Shown here: piece by piece, positions 24,148 through 32,828 of the stretch
Numbering within the stretch: position 1 is the stretch's first letter
How the letters are laid out: the number at the start of each line of letters is the position of its first letter
The notes under the pieces: model-generated
Database searches by the model: none
What the model was told of the DNA's origin: nothing
The model's input: only the letters and a program-made list of their open reading frames with translations
Source of the DNA: Halobacterium sp. KA-4
GTDB taxonomy: Archaea > Halobacteriota > Halobacteria > Halobacteriales > Halobacteriaceae
Direction of reading: 5' to 3'
Length of the DNA stretch: 64,000 nucleotides
Assembly: GCF_021028995.1 (NCBI RefSeq)
Contig: NZ_JAJJZG010000002.1
Coordinates: 186,001 to 250,000, forward strand
Program-made: the position numbers and the translations under genes

Positions 24148-25469
24148 GCGTCGACGTTACCGGCGTCGGTCGCGACACGCTCGTGCGGCCGATTCAGACG
24201 TTCTCGAAGAAATACGTCGTCGCCTTCCTGCTCGCGCTGGCGGGCGTCGGCGTCTGGCTGTTCTTCTACGTCCAGCAGCTCGAACACGGCCTCGTCGTCA
24301 CCCACCTCGGGGACTGGGGCTCCGGCGGCGGCGTGCCGTGGGGCCTCTACATCGGCGCGTTCATCTGGTGGGTCGGCATCGCCCACGGCGGCATCATCCT
24401 CTCGGCCGCGGTGCGGCTGCTCGGCATGGACACCTACCAGCCGGTCGCGCGCATGGCCGAACTGCTCACGATTGCGGCGCTGACCTGCGCGGGTCTGTAC
24501 ATCCTCATCCACGTCGGCCGGCCGGACCGCCTCGTCACGAGCGTGCTGCCCGCGTGGCCGACGCGCGTCCAGTGGTCGCCGCTCGTCTGGGACGTCACCG
24601 TCATCACCGCGTACTTCGTGCTGACGGCGACGTACCTCCTGTTGACGATTCGCTACGACGTCCACCGGCTGCGCGACCGCCTCCCCGACCGCTTCGAGCC
24701 GCTGTACAGGGCGCTGCTCGTCGGCTACAGCGAGAAGGAGGACGCGGTCGTCGAGCGTATGGTGTGGTGGCTCGCGTTCGCCATCATCATCATGGCGCCG
24801 CTGTTGCTCCACGGCGGCGTCATCCCGTGGCTGTTCGCCCTGCTGCCGTCGATGGCGGGCTGGGCGGGCGGCGTGCAGGGGCCGTCGTTCCTCTCCATCG
24901 CGCTCACCTCCGCGGTCAGCGGCATCATCATCATCGCTGCGGCGTTCCGCTACGCCTACGACTGGCAGGAACTCATCCCGACGCAGGTGTTCTACGGCCT
25001 CTCGAAGTGGCTGGGCTTCTTCGGGCTGCTCTTCCTGTGGCTGCAGCTCCAGCAGGTCATCACGGGCATCTTCGCCGCGCCGACCACGCTCCAGCACGCC
25101 ACCGAAGTGAAGATCGCGACCCCCATCTACTGGGTCGCCATCGGACTCGTCGTCGCCGCGGAGCTGTACGTCTTCGCGGCCGCGCTGAAGTCGTCGCTGT
25201 TCTCGATTCCGCGCATCGTCGCGGTCTCCGTGCTGGTGCTCGTCGGCACGCTCGTCGAGAAGACGCTGTTCGTCGTCGAGGGGCTCCAGCACGCGCACTT
25301 CCAGCTCTACGACGCCGTCCCCGGCGTCTACGTGCCGTCGCCCGTGGAACTGTCGTCGCTTCTGGGCGCGGTCGGCATCGTCGTGCTGTTCTTCCTCGCC
25401 GTCTCGAAGGTGATTCCGGTGGTCGAACTGCACGCCATCGAGGACGACCACGAGGAGGTGACCGAGTGA
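24144..25469 (+). CDS. NrfD/PsrC-type quinone-linked membrane subunit
   Basis: 441 residues, about ten membrane helices. The family blocks WGLYIGAFIWWVGIAHGGI and HVGRPDRL match NrfD/PsrC proteins, which exchange electrons with menaquinone and can move protons. GTG start preceded by GGAGGTG. It forms a complex with the Fe-S protein encoded upstream. The catalytic partner is not in the window. Confidence 0.88.
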   Translation: MSVDVTGVGRDTLVRPIQTFSKKYVVAFLLALAGVGVWLFFYVQQLEHGLVVTHLGDWGSGGGVPWGLYIGAFIWWVGIAHGGIILSAAVRLLGMDTYQPVARMAELLTIAALTCAGLYILIHVGRPDRLVTSVLPAWPTRVQWSPLVWDVTVITAYFVLTATYLLLTIRYDVHRLRDRLPDRFEPLYRALLVGYSEKEDAVVERMVWWLAFAIIIMAPLLLHGGVIPWLFALLPSMAGWAGGVQGPSFLSIALTSAVSGIIIIAAAFRYAYDWQELIPTQVFYGLSKWLGFFGLLFLWLQLQQVITGIFAAPTTLQHATEVKIATPIYWVAIGLVVAAELYVFAAALKSSLFSIPRIVAVSVLVLVGTLVEKTLFVVEGLQHAHFQLYDAVPGVYVPSPVELSSLLGAVGIVVLFFLAVSKVIPVVELHAIEDDHEEVTE

Positions 25470-25702
25470 TGTTGCCGCTCGCGTCGGCGCCGTACACGCT
25501 GCCGTTCGTCGGCCCGGGCACGTACCTCATCTTCGGCATCGTGCTCGCGCCCGTCTACGTGATGCTGGCCGCGTGGTACCTCGGCGAGCCCAGCGACGGC
25601 CGCACCGCCGGCCTCGGCGTCGCCTACCTCGCCGGCCTCACGACCGTGCTGTGGGGCGGCCTGTTCGTCGCCACGATGGTCATCAAAGTCGCGTTCTTCT
25701 GA
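25469..25702 (+). CDS. Small membrane subunit of the Fe-S/NrfD complex
   Basis: 77 residues with two membrane helices (YLIFGIVLAPVYVMLAAWYL and GLTTVLWGGLFVATMVIKV). Its ATG overlaps the stop of the NrfD gene (TGATG), so it is translated with it and is probably an accessory or assembly subunit. No named family. Confidence 0.6.
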   Translation: MLPLASAPYTLPFVGPGTYLIFGIVLAPVYVMLAAWYLGEPSDGRTAGLGVAYLAGLTTVLWGGLFVATMVIKVAFF

Positions 25703-26311
25703 CAGCCAGCCACCCGCGCCGGGGGGACCCCGGCACCCACCCAACACCATGACCACTGCACCCGAACTCCGAGCACGACTCGCCGACGTGGAGGACCCGC
25801 TGAACGACGACGACATCGTCTCGATGGGGCTCGTCAACGACGTCACGGTGAGCGAGGACACCGCCCGCGTCTCGCTGGCGTTCAACGCGCCGTACTCGCC
25901 CGCCGAAATCGAGATTGGCAACGAAATCCGGGACGTCGTCGAGGGCGCCGGCCTCGACCCCGACCTGCGCGCGAACGTCGACGACGACCACGGCTTCGAC
26001 GACGAGATTCTCCCGGGCGTGAAGAACGTCGTCGCCGTCGCCAGCGGGAAGGGCGGCGTCGGGAAGACGACGGTCGCGGCGAACCTCGCGGCCGGCCTGA
26101 ACGACCGCGGCGCGCGCGTCGGCATCCTCGACGCGGACGTCCACGGCCCGAACGTCCCCCGCATCCTGCCGACGGAGAACGAACCCGGCGTCACGCCCGA
26201 CGGCGACATCGTGCCGCCGGCCTCGGACGGCGTGCGCGTGATGAGCACCGACCACATGATGCCCGACGGCGACGAGCCCGCGGTGATGCGCGGGCCGATG
26301 GTGAACAACGT

Positions 26312-26315
26312 GATG
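26312..26315. repeat. Target-site duplication, left copy (GATG)
   Basis: GATG at 26312-26315 recurs at 26723-26726 directly outside the right inverted repeat. Deleting the element and one copy restores the mrp-type frame. Confidence 0.75.
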
Positions 26316-26331
26316 AGAGCGTGTCATAGAA
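26316..26331 (+). repeat. Left inverted terminal repeat
   Basis: AGAGCGTGTCATAGAA; it matches the complement of the right end in 15 of 16 positions. Confidence 0.88.
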
Positions 26332-26391
26332 CTATTCACACATAATGATTATTTTGTTTACTATTATAGGAAGATATTATCTTAGAAGCTC

Positions 26392-26406
26392 GTGCACTTG
26401 GTGCAC
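26392..26406. promoter_or_regulatory. Palindrome GTGCAC-TTG-GTGCAC downstream of the ribbon-helix-helix gene
   Basis: A perfect 15-base palindrome 16 bases beyond the gene's stop. It matches the site at 26646-26660 in 12 of 15 bases. Confidence 0.6.
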
Positions 26407-26421
26407 GGATCTTAAAATCGG

Positions 26422-26622
26422 TCAGAGAGTGCCCTTTCGTTTCCGAATAATGATTTCTCGCACCTGTTCTACGTGATTCGTCTCGGATTGAACGAACGCT
26501 GTGAGGATGGCCTCGACGATCTCGGAGCGGCTGGCTCCGAGATCGTCACACTCAGCGACCAATTCATCCACTTCTCGCACGATTTCCTCGTCAACAGCGA
26601 CGCCGAACTTCTCTTTCGCCAT
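26422..26622 (-). CDS. Ribbon-helix-helix regulator inside the mobile element
   Basis: 66 residues with the CopG/ParD pattern: a beta strand KFGVAVDEEIVREVDELV and the helix pair ASRSEIVEAILTAFV, then a basic tail IRKRKGTL. It has no adjacent toxin gene. It likely binds the two GTGCAC palindromes that bracket it, the upstream one 24 bases before its ATG. It may control its own promoter or the transposition of the element. Confidence 0.8.
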   Translation of the reverse strand: MAKEKFGVAVDEEIVREVDELVAECDDLGASRSEIVEAILTAFVQSETNHVEQVREIIIRKRKGTL

Positions 26623-26645
26623 AGCTAAAACAAGCTTAAAACGGC

Positions 26646-26660
26646 GTGCACTAAGTGTAC
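26646..26660. promoter_or_regulatory. Palindrome GTGCAC-TAA-GTGTAC upstream of the ribbon-helix-helix gene
   Basis: It lies 24 bases upstream of the start at 26622, where the core promoter should be, so binding would block transcription. Confidence 0.65.
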
Positions 26661-26706
26661 AACGGTCTCAATTCGTCTAAGTTGATTTAGCGAACCATGT
26701 GAACTC

Positions 26707-26722
26707 TTCTATGACAGGCTCT
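26707..26722 (-). repeat. Right inverted terminal repeat
   Basis: TTCTATGACAGGCTCT, inverted copy of the left end with one mismatch. The second GATG follows at 26723-26726. Confidence 0.88.
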
Positions 26723-27265
26723 GATGATGAAGTTCATCAACGAGGTCCAGTGGGGCCGCCTCGACTACCTCGTCGTGGACCTGCCGCCCGGCACGGGAGA
26801 CGCGTCGCTGAACCTCCTGCAGACGCTGCCCGTCGCGGGCGTCGTGGTCGTTACGACCCCACAGGAGATGGCCGTCGCGGACGCCCGGAAGGGCCTGAAA
26901 CTGTTCGCCGAGCACGACGCGCCCGTCCTCGGCGTCGTCGAGAACATGGCCGCGTACCACTGCCCGAACTGCGAGGACACCCACGAGGTGTTCGGCAGCG
27001 GCGGCGCGGCCGAAATCAGCGACGACTACGACGTCCCCGTGCTCGCGGACCTCCCCGTCCACCCGGACTTCGGCAGCGAGGCCGGCGGCCCGACGATTCG
27101 CGACGAGGACAGCGCCGTCCAGGACGACCTCTTCGACTTCGTGGACGAGACCGCCGACCGCGTCGGCGAAATCAACCGCCGGAAGGTCGCCGAACACGTC
27201 GCCGAGCGCGGCGACGACGTGCCCGAGGAAGCCGACGCCCCCGCTGGGTCGCCGTAGGCCGGGCG

Positions 27266-28894
27266 TCACTCCGCGGAGTCGACGCCAGTAATTTCGAAGC
27301 GCGCGCCCGTCTCGCTCTGCTCTGCGTCGGTGGCGGCGACCTCCCAGCCGTGCGCGGACGCGATGGTCTCCACGATGGAGAGCCCGAGGCCCGTGCCGTC
27401 GCTGGTCGTGTACCCCATCTCGAAGATGTCGTCCTGCAGGTCCGCGGGGATGCCGGGGCCGTCGTCCTCGATGTAGAACCCCGAGCCGTCGGCGAGCGCG
27501 CCGACGCGCACCGTGACGTCTGGACCGCCGTGTTCGACGCTGTTCCGGTAGAGGTTCTCCATGAGTTGGACGACGCGGTCGGCGTCCGCGTCGAACGCGA
27601 GGTCGCCATCCACGACGTGCGTGGCTTCTTCGGCGGCGACCGACGCCCACGCCTGTTCGGCCAGCGCCGCCAGCGACACGCGCGAGCGCTCACCGATGTC
27701 CTCGCCTTCGCGCGCGAGCATCAGCACGCCCTCGATGATTTGCTCCATGCGGTCGAGCGCCCGCGCCGCGGCGTCGAGGTGCTCGCTGTTGCGCTGGTCG
27801 CGCTCCAGGTCCACGCGGCCCGCGGCGACGTTGAGGGGGTTGCGGAGGTCGTGGCTGACGACGCTCGCGAACTGACCGAGGCGCTCGTTTTGGCGCTGAA
27901 TCTGGCGGCGCGCGTGCTCCTCGCTGGTGACGTCCGTGACGACGACCATCTCGCCGACGCGCGTCCGCCCGAACGTGAACGGCGTCGCCGACACCTGGTA
28001 GAACCGCCGCTCCCCACCCCGGTCGAGTTCGACGACGTCGCGTTCGCCGGCGAGCCGGTCGGCGATTGCCGGGACGACGTCGGCGAGCGGTTCGCCCGTC
28101 GCGCCCATCAGCGTGGGGAACAGTTCGCGGGCGCGCTCGTTCGTGTCCCGAATCTCGTCCTCCTCGGTGAGGAAGACGACCGCGTTGTCGACGTCGCCCG
28201 CCAGTTGGACCGCCTGGAACCGGTCGAGGAAGACGAACAGCACGCCCACCGCGAACGCCGCGACGCCCAGCGACTCGTAGCTGAGCTCCGGAATTATCGA
28301 CGTGGACGCGCCGACGATGTCCGCCGCGACCGGGAGGCCGGTGATGCCGACGAGCACGAGCAGCGGGCGCGTGTCGTAGCCCGTCTGCCCGAGCAGCTCG
28401 AACAGCATGAAGTAGCCGACCGCGGCGAGCGCGTACGCCGTCCCCATCACTACCCAGTGGAGGACGTAGTGGTCGACTGCGAGGTGCTGGAACGGGGCCG
28501 ACACCTGCTCGACGCCGAAGTAGAAGCCGTGCACGGGGTTCGTGACCTTCACCGCGACGACGGCGAGGAAGACACCCAGCGCGACCCGGCGGACCAGCGG
28601 GTCGCGGTGGAACGCCCGGCCCGTGTACGCCGAACAGAAGTACAGCCACGCGCCCACTGTGGCGAGCCCGAAGATGAGGCCGCCGGTGTACGCCGCGACC
28701 TTGAGTTCCGTCGACGGCAGCGCGAGGAAGCCCGCCTGCGCGGCCGCCCAGCCGCCGCTGGTCACGAGCAACGCGGCGAGCCCGCGGCGCGTGTCCGGGT
28801 CCTTGACGTGCTCGACCTGCGACAGCCCCGCGACGCACGCGAGCGCCGACACACCGAACACCGCGACGTAGCCAGCGAACACCAGTCCTGTCAT
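27266..28894 (-). CDS. Membrane histidine kinase with seven-helix N-terminus and PAS domain
   Basis: 542 residues. About seven membrane helices occupy residues 1-230 (7TM histidine-kinase sensor type), a PAS-like domain about 235-330, then HisKA with the phospho-acceptor His in SHDLRNPL (near residue 348) and a GHKL ATPase: NLYRNSVEHGG (N box), DDGPGIP (G1), GTGLGLSIV (G2). No response regulator is next to it, so the partner is unknown. It is convergent with the broken mrp-type gene. Confidence 0.9.
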   Translation of the reverse strand: MTGLVFAGYVAVFGVSALACVAGLSQVEHVKDPDTRRGLAALLVTSGGWAAAQAGFLALPSTELKVAAYTGGLIFGLATVGAWLYFCSAYTGRAFHRDPLVRRVALGVFLAVVAVKVTNPVHGFYFGVEQVSAPFQHLAVDHYVLHWVVMGTAYALAAVGYFMLFELLGQTGYDTRPLLVLVGITGLPVAADIVGASTSIIPELSYESLGVAAFAVGVLFVFLDRFQAVQLAGDVDNAVVFLTEEDEIRDTNERARELFPTLMGATGEPLADVVPAIADRLAGERDVVELDRGGERRFYQVSATPFTFGRTRVGEMVVVTDVTSEEHARRQIQRQNERLGQFASVVSHDLRNPLNVAAGRVDLERDQRNSEHLDAAARALDRMEQIIEGVLMLAREGEDIGERSRVSLAALAEQAWASVAAEEATHVVDGDLAFDADADRVVQLMENLYRNSVEHGGPDVTVRVGALADGSGFYIEDDGPGIPADLQDDIFEMGYTTSDGTGLGLSIVETIASAHGWEVAATDAEQSETGARFEITGVDSAE

Positions 28895-29016
28895 CAGACG
28901 ACTCCGTAGTTGTCGGGGGTTCTCGGCGGAGCGGGATACCTGTTCGGGCGTGGATTCACTTCCACCCCGGTTTGCGAACCTTCTTAGGCGAGCGCGCGCT
29001 ACCTACCGTGGACAGA

Positions 29017-31110
29017 ATGGCCCAGGCCGCAAACCAGGAACTCGTCGACAGGTTCGAGGAGTTCTACCGCCGGTACTACAGCGACGACGTCGCGGAACTC
29101 GCCCGCAAGTACCCCCGCGAGTCCAAATCCCTCCACCTCGACTGGCGGGACCTCTACCAGATGGACCCCGACCTGGCCGACGACTACATCAACCACCCCG
29201 ACGACCTCCGGGAGGCCGCCGAGGAGGCGCTGCGCCTCTACGACCTCCCCGTGGACGTCAGCCTCGGACAGGCCCACGTGCGCGTGTTCGGTCTCGACGA
29301 GCACACCGAGATTCGCGCGATTCGCGCCGAACACCTCAACACGCTCGTCAGCGTGCAGGGGATGGTGCGGAAGGCGACGGACGTGCGCCCGAAAATCGAG
29401 CGCGCGGTGTTCGTCTGCCAGCGCTGCGGCGCCGAAACCGAAGTGCCACAGGGCGACGCCGGCTTCCAGGAGCCCTACCAGTGCGAGAGCTGCGAGCGCC
29501 AGGGGCCGTTCAAGCTCGACCCCGAGCGCTCCGAATTCGTCGACTCCCAGAAACTCCGGATTCAGGAGTCCCCGGAGGGGCTGGCGGGCGGCGAGACCCC
29601 CCAGAGCATCGACGTGCACGTCGCCGACGACATCACCGGCGAAGTGACGCCCGGCGACCACGTCACCGTCTCGGGCGTGCTCCGCCTCGACCAGAGCGAG
29701 GGCAGCAACGAGTCCCCCGTCTTCGACCTCTACATGGAGGGGACGTCGGTCGTCATCGAGGACGAGGAGTTCGACGAGATGAACATCACCGAGGAGGACA
29801 AACAGCAAATCGTCGAAATCTCGAACCGCGAGAACATCTACGAGCAGATGGTCGACTCGATGGCGCCCTCCATCTACGGCCACCGGGAGGCCAAGCTCGC
29901 GATGATTCTCCAGCTGTTCTCCGGCGTCACCAAACACCTCCCCGACGAGTCCCGCATTCGCGGCGACCTCCACATGCTACTCATCGGGGACCCCGGCACT
30001 GGCAAATCGGCCTTAATTTCGTACGTCCAGAACATCGCGCCGCGCTCCGTCTACACCTCCGGCAAGGGTTCGTCCTCGGCAGGTCTGACGGCGGCAGCCG
30101 TGCGCGACGACTTCGGCGACGGCCAGCAGTGGACGCTGGAAGCCGGCGCGCTCGTGCTCGCCGACCAGGGCGTCGCGGCGGTGGACGAACTCGACAAGAT
30201 GGCCGCCGACGACCGCTCGGCGATGCACGAAGCGCTCGAACAGCAGAAGATCTCGATTTCGAAGGCGGGCATCAACGCCACGCTGAAAGCCCGCTGTTCG
30301 CTGCTGGGCGCGGCGAACCCGAAGTACGGCCGCTTCGACCAGTACGAGCCAATTGGCGAGCAGATCGACCTCGAACCCGCGCTCATCTCCCGGTTCGACC
30401 TCATCTTCACGGTGACCGACGAGCCCGACCCCGAGGAGGACGCGAAGCTCGCCCGCCACATCCTCCAGACGAACTACGCGGGCGAACTCAACACCCAGCA
30501 GGAGCAGCTCGCGAGCGCGAACCACACCGAGGACGAGGTCGACGCGCAGACGGACACGGTCGCGCCGGCCATCGACGCCTCACTCTTGCGGAAGTACATC
30601 GCGTACTCGCGGCGGAACTGCTACCCGACGATGTCCGACGAAGCACGGGAGGCCATCGAGGACTTCTACGTGGACCTCCGCGCGGAGGGCCAGGGCGAGG
30701 ACTCGCCCGTGCCGGTGACCGCGCGCCAACTCGAAGCGCTGGTGCGGCTCGGCGAGGCCTCCGCGCGCGTCCGACTCTCGGACACCGTGGAGGTCGAGGA
30801 CGCCGAGCGCGTCATCGAAATCGTGCGCTCTTGCCTCCAGGATATCGGCGTCGACCCCGAGACCGGCGAGTACGACGCGGACGTCGTCGAAACCGGGCGC
30901 TCGAAAACCCAGCGCGACCGCGTGAAGAACGTCAAGGCCATCATCAAGGAGATCGAGGACGAGTTCGACGAGGGCGCGCCCGTCGAGGAAGTGTTGGACC
31001 GCGCCGAGGAGGTCGGGATGGACGCCTCGAAGGCCGAACACGAGATTGAGAAACTCAAGGAGAAGGGTGAACTCTACCAGCCGAACAAGGACCACCTGCG
31101 GGCGATATGA
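29017..31110 (+). CDS. mcm: Replicative DNA helicase MCM
   Basis: 697 residues. The N-terminal OB region carries a zinc knuckle (CQRCGAETEV then CESCERQG, from about residue 134). The AAA+ core has Walker A IGDPGTGKSAL (about 324), Walker B AAVDELDKM and the arginine finger LISRFDLIF. A C-terminal winged helix follows. It is the hexameric 3'-5' replication helicase. No intein interrupts it, unlike in some haloarchaea. The ATG at 29017 directly begins the conserved N-terminus; upstream in-frame residues are not conserved. Confidence 0.96.
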   Translation: MAQAANQELVDRFEEFYRRYYSDDVAELARKYPRESKSLHLDWRDLYQMDPDLADDYINHPDDLREAAEEALRLYDLPVDVSLGQAHVRVFGLDEHTEIRAIRAEHLNTLVSVQGMVRKATDVRPKIERAVFVCQRCGAETEVPQGDAGFQEPYQCESCERQGPFKLDPERSEFVDSQKLRIQESPEGLAGGETPQSIDVHVADDITGEVTPGDHVTVSGVLRLDQSEGSNESPVFDLYMEGTSVVIEDEEFDEMNITEEDKQQIVEISNRENIYEQMVDSMAPSIYGHREAKLAMILQLFSGVTKHLPDESRIRGDLHMLLIGDPGTGKSALISYVQNIAPRSVYTSGKGSSSAGLTAAAVRDDFGDGQQWTLEAGALVLADQGVAAVDELDKMAADDRSAMHEALEQQKISISKAGINATLKARCSLLGAANPKYGRFDQYEPIGEQIDLEPALISRFDLIFTVTDEPDPEEDAKLARHILQTNYAGELNTQQEQLASANHTEDEVDAQTDTVAPAIDASLLRKYIAYSRRNCYPTMSDEAREAIEDFYVDLRAEGQGEDSPVPVTARQLEALVRLGEASARVRLSDTVEVEDAERVIEIVRSCLQDIGVDPETGEYDADVVETGRSKTQRDRVKNVKAIIKEIEDEFDEGAPVEEVLDRAEEVGMDASKAEHEIEKLKEKGELYQPNKDHLRAI

Positions 31111-31222
31111 GAATCGGCGCGATCTGAAGGACGCGAGTCCACGATATTTGGATGATTCTGGGTTGCGGTGACGCTACGTCAGTGGTTGTCGTCACTGGAA
31201 CAAAATTCGGGTGTTCGTCGCG

Positions 31223-31657
31223 TTACTCTTCGCCGGCGCCTTCAGCGATGCTGTCCGCGATGTCGTCGAGTTCGTCGTCGGCGAGGTCGGGACGCTCGCC
31301 GGCGACGGCGTGGACCGGCCGGCCGCCGTCGTCGTCGAAGCGCGGGATGATGTGGCCGTGCACGTGCGGGACTTCCTGGCCGGCGGCTTCGCCGTTGTTG
31401 AACGCGACATTGCTGCCGTCGGCGTCCACGACGTCCTCGACGATTGGCGTGAGGTAGTGCAGCGCCGCGAACATCATCTCGCCGCTCTCCGGCGGGACGT
31501 CCCCGAGCCTCTCGTGGTGATCCTTGGGGATGACGAGCGTATGCCCGGGCGCCAGTGGGTTCGCGTCGAGGAACGCGAGCACGTCGGCGTCCTCGTAGAC
31601 GACGCGTGCGGGAATCTCTCCATCGACGATCTGACAGAAGATGCAGTCCTCGGCCAT
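31223..31657 (-). CDS. HIT-family nucleotide hydrolase
   Basis: 144 residues. It starts with CIFCQIVDGEIPA and has the histidine triad HVHGH near residue 98; the two N-terminal Cys with His may bind zinc. HIT proteins split nucleoside phosphoramidates or dinucleotides (Hint type). It is convergent with mcm across a 112-base gap that shows nothing else. Confidence 0.9.
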   Translation of the reverse strand: MAEDCIFCQIVDGEIPARVVYEDADVLAFLDANPLAPGHTLVIPKDHHERLGDVPPESGEMMFAALHYLTPIVEDVVDADGSNVAFNNGEAAGQEVPHVHGHIIPRFDDDGGRPVHAVAGERPDLADDELDDIADSIAEGAGEE

Positions 31658-31699
31658 ACGCGGCCCAACACGGGCCTCGATTAAAAGCCTACTCGCAGG

Positions 31700-32152
31700 T
31701 TAGCGGTCGGCGACGCTGTCGCGGAACTGGTCGCGGTCGACGACGCGGAGCGTGAGGTCCCCGGTGGCGACAGATGCGCCGTCGTCGCGCTCGGCGCGGC
31801 ACGCGAACGAGAGGTCCGGGCGGTCGACGCCGACGAGCGTCGCAGAGACGTCGACGTTGCGGCCGACGGCGACGGGCGCGAGGTGCGAGACCGACGCGCC
31901 ACGGTCGACCACGCCCGTGCCTTCGGGGAGGTAGCCGCGGAGCGCCTCACGGACGACGACCTCGAACTGCGCGAGGAGGTACGGCGTCCCGAGCACACGC
32001 GTGGCCTCCTCGGGAGTGGCGTCGACGGCGGCGGGGTCGCCGGGCGGGTCGTCGTGGGAGCCGAACGCGACGGTGGCGTGCTCGGCGTCGAGCGTGAACG
32101 TGGACTCCCCGCGAACGTCGGCGTCGTCGAGGACGGCGAAGGCGTCCGTCAT
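31700..32152 (-). CDS. Hot-dog fold thioesterase-like protein
   Basis: 150 residues with the pattern of FlK-like or other hot-dog proteins: YLLAQFEVVVREALRGYLPEG (helix with likely catalytic Glu) and GASVSHLAPVAVGRNVDVSA. Such proteins hydrolyse or bind acyl-CoA. The ATG at 32152 is chosen from homology to the fold's first strand. Low certainty on substrate. Confidence 0.6.
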   Translation of the reverse strand: MTDAFAVLDDADVRGESTFTLDAEHATVAFGSHDDPPGDPAAVDATPEEATRVLGTPYLLAQFEVVVREALRGYLPEGTGVVDRGASVSHLAPVAVGRNVDVSATLVGVDRPDLSFACRAERDDGASVATGDLTLRVVDRDQFRDSVADR

Positions 32153-32237
32153 GGGTGACGAGACGGTGTAGCCGGTGTTAGTCCTGACCGCGAGTAGAAC
32201 GCCGACTGCGTCGAAGCCGAGCGACCGGGCGGCCACG

Positions 32238-32456
32238 CTACTCCGTGAGCGGGAGGAGGACGCCGAAAACGAGCGGGCAGACGACGATGCCGAGTACGCC
32301 GAGGACTTCCGCGTCGAAGAGGAGCGCGTGCTCCCAGCCGGGCAGCGAGGAGCCGCCGAGTTGGAGGCCGAGCGCGCCGACGACGAACAGCGCGAAGCTC
32401 GCCAGCGTGGAGCGTTTCACGAGCGAGGAGTAGTCGAGGTTGCCGTAGCGTCCCAT
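32238..32456 (-). CDS. Small two-helix membrane protein
   Basis: 72 residues with helices STLASFALFVVGALGLQLG and AEVLGVLGIVVCPLVFGVLL, starting MGRYGNLDYS. A conserved haloarchaeal type without known function. Divergent from the next small membrane protein. Confidence 0.6.
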   Translation of the reverse strand: MGRYGNLDYSSLVKRSTLASFALFVVGALGLQLGGSSLPGWEHALLFDAEVLGVLGIVVCPLVFGVLLPLTE

Positions 32457-32510
32457 ACGCCGAGGACGCGTGTCGTCGCTACTAAGCCTTCTGTCTCGAA
32501 CAGAAAGGCT

Positions 32511-32771
32511 ATGAGCGGTGGCTGGCTACGGCCGAGCATGCTCAGCAACTTCGCGGAACTGTTCGACGTCGCCGTCACCCTCGCGTACGCGGTGCTCGGC
32601 GCGGGGCTCGTGGGGACGGGCGTGCTCACCGAGCTGCGGAGCGTCGCCACACTCGGCAGCGGCAACCTGGTCCTCGGCGCGTGGCTAGCGGTCATGGGGG
32701 TCGTCGCCATCGCCGCCGGTACGATGCTGTTCACGGACAAGGTGCGGGCGCGAGTCGGCAGCGGCGCGTAA
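32511..32771 (+). CDS. Small membrane protein, unknown function
   Basis: 86 residues with two or three hydrophobic segments (VAVTLAYAVLGAGLVGTGVL and LVLGAWLAVMGVVAIAAGTM). TACTAAG about 26-30 bases before the ATG at 32511 favours this start; an ATG at 32538 is an alternative. Confidence 0.5.
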   Translation: MSGGWLRPSMLSNFAELFDVAVTLAYAVLGAGLVGTGVLTELRSVATLGSGNLVLGAWLAVMGVVAIAAGTMLFTDKVRARVGSGA

Positions 32772-32828
32772 CCCGGCGCCGACTGTACAACCGATTACCC
32801 TTTTAGGTGCGAGCGAGACGGGTACGCC

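Larger units (their letters stand above)
26316..26722. mobile_element. 407-bp non-autonomous mobile element (MITE-like) with a ribbon-helix-helix gene
   Basis: The element has 16-bp inverted ends with one mismatch, a 4-bp target duplication, much lower GC than its surroundings and no transposase. Its only gene is a 66-residue ribbon-helix-helix protein. Two GTGCAC-type palindromes flank that gene. The end sequence and 4-base duplication may point to an ISH3-like transposase acting in trans, but I cannot identify the family. Confidence 0.85.
25749..27257 (+). pseudogene. Mrp/ApbC/NBP35-type Fe-S cluster carrier ATPase gene, split by a mobile element
   Basis: The left part (25749-26315) encodes the N-terminal MIP18-like domain and the deviant Walker A ASGKGGVGKTT, ending at NNVM. 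The right part (26727-27257) continues exactly with MKFINEVQWGRLDY, then VVDLPPGTGDASLN (Walker B/switch II) and the CxxC pair YHCPNC. Removing 26316-26722 and one GATG copy restores a single 365-residue frame. As it stands, the left frame gains RACHRTIHT and stops at 26345. The intact protein would carry [4Fe-4S] clusters to apo-proteins. An internal ATG at 26724 could start the right half, but it lacks the P-loop. Confidence 0.9.

Noticed and set aside
26316-26345. Readthrough tail RACHRTIHT of the mrp-type gene as a natural C-terminus
   Set aside because: The right half of the gene resumes exactly after the element, so the tail is simply element sequence up to the first stop.
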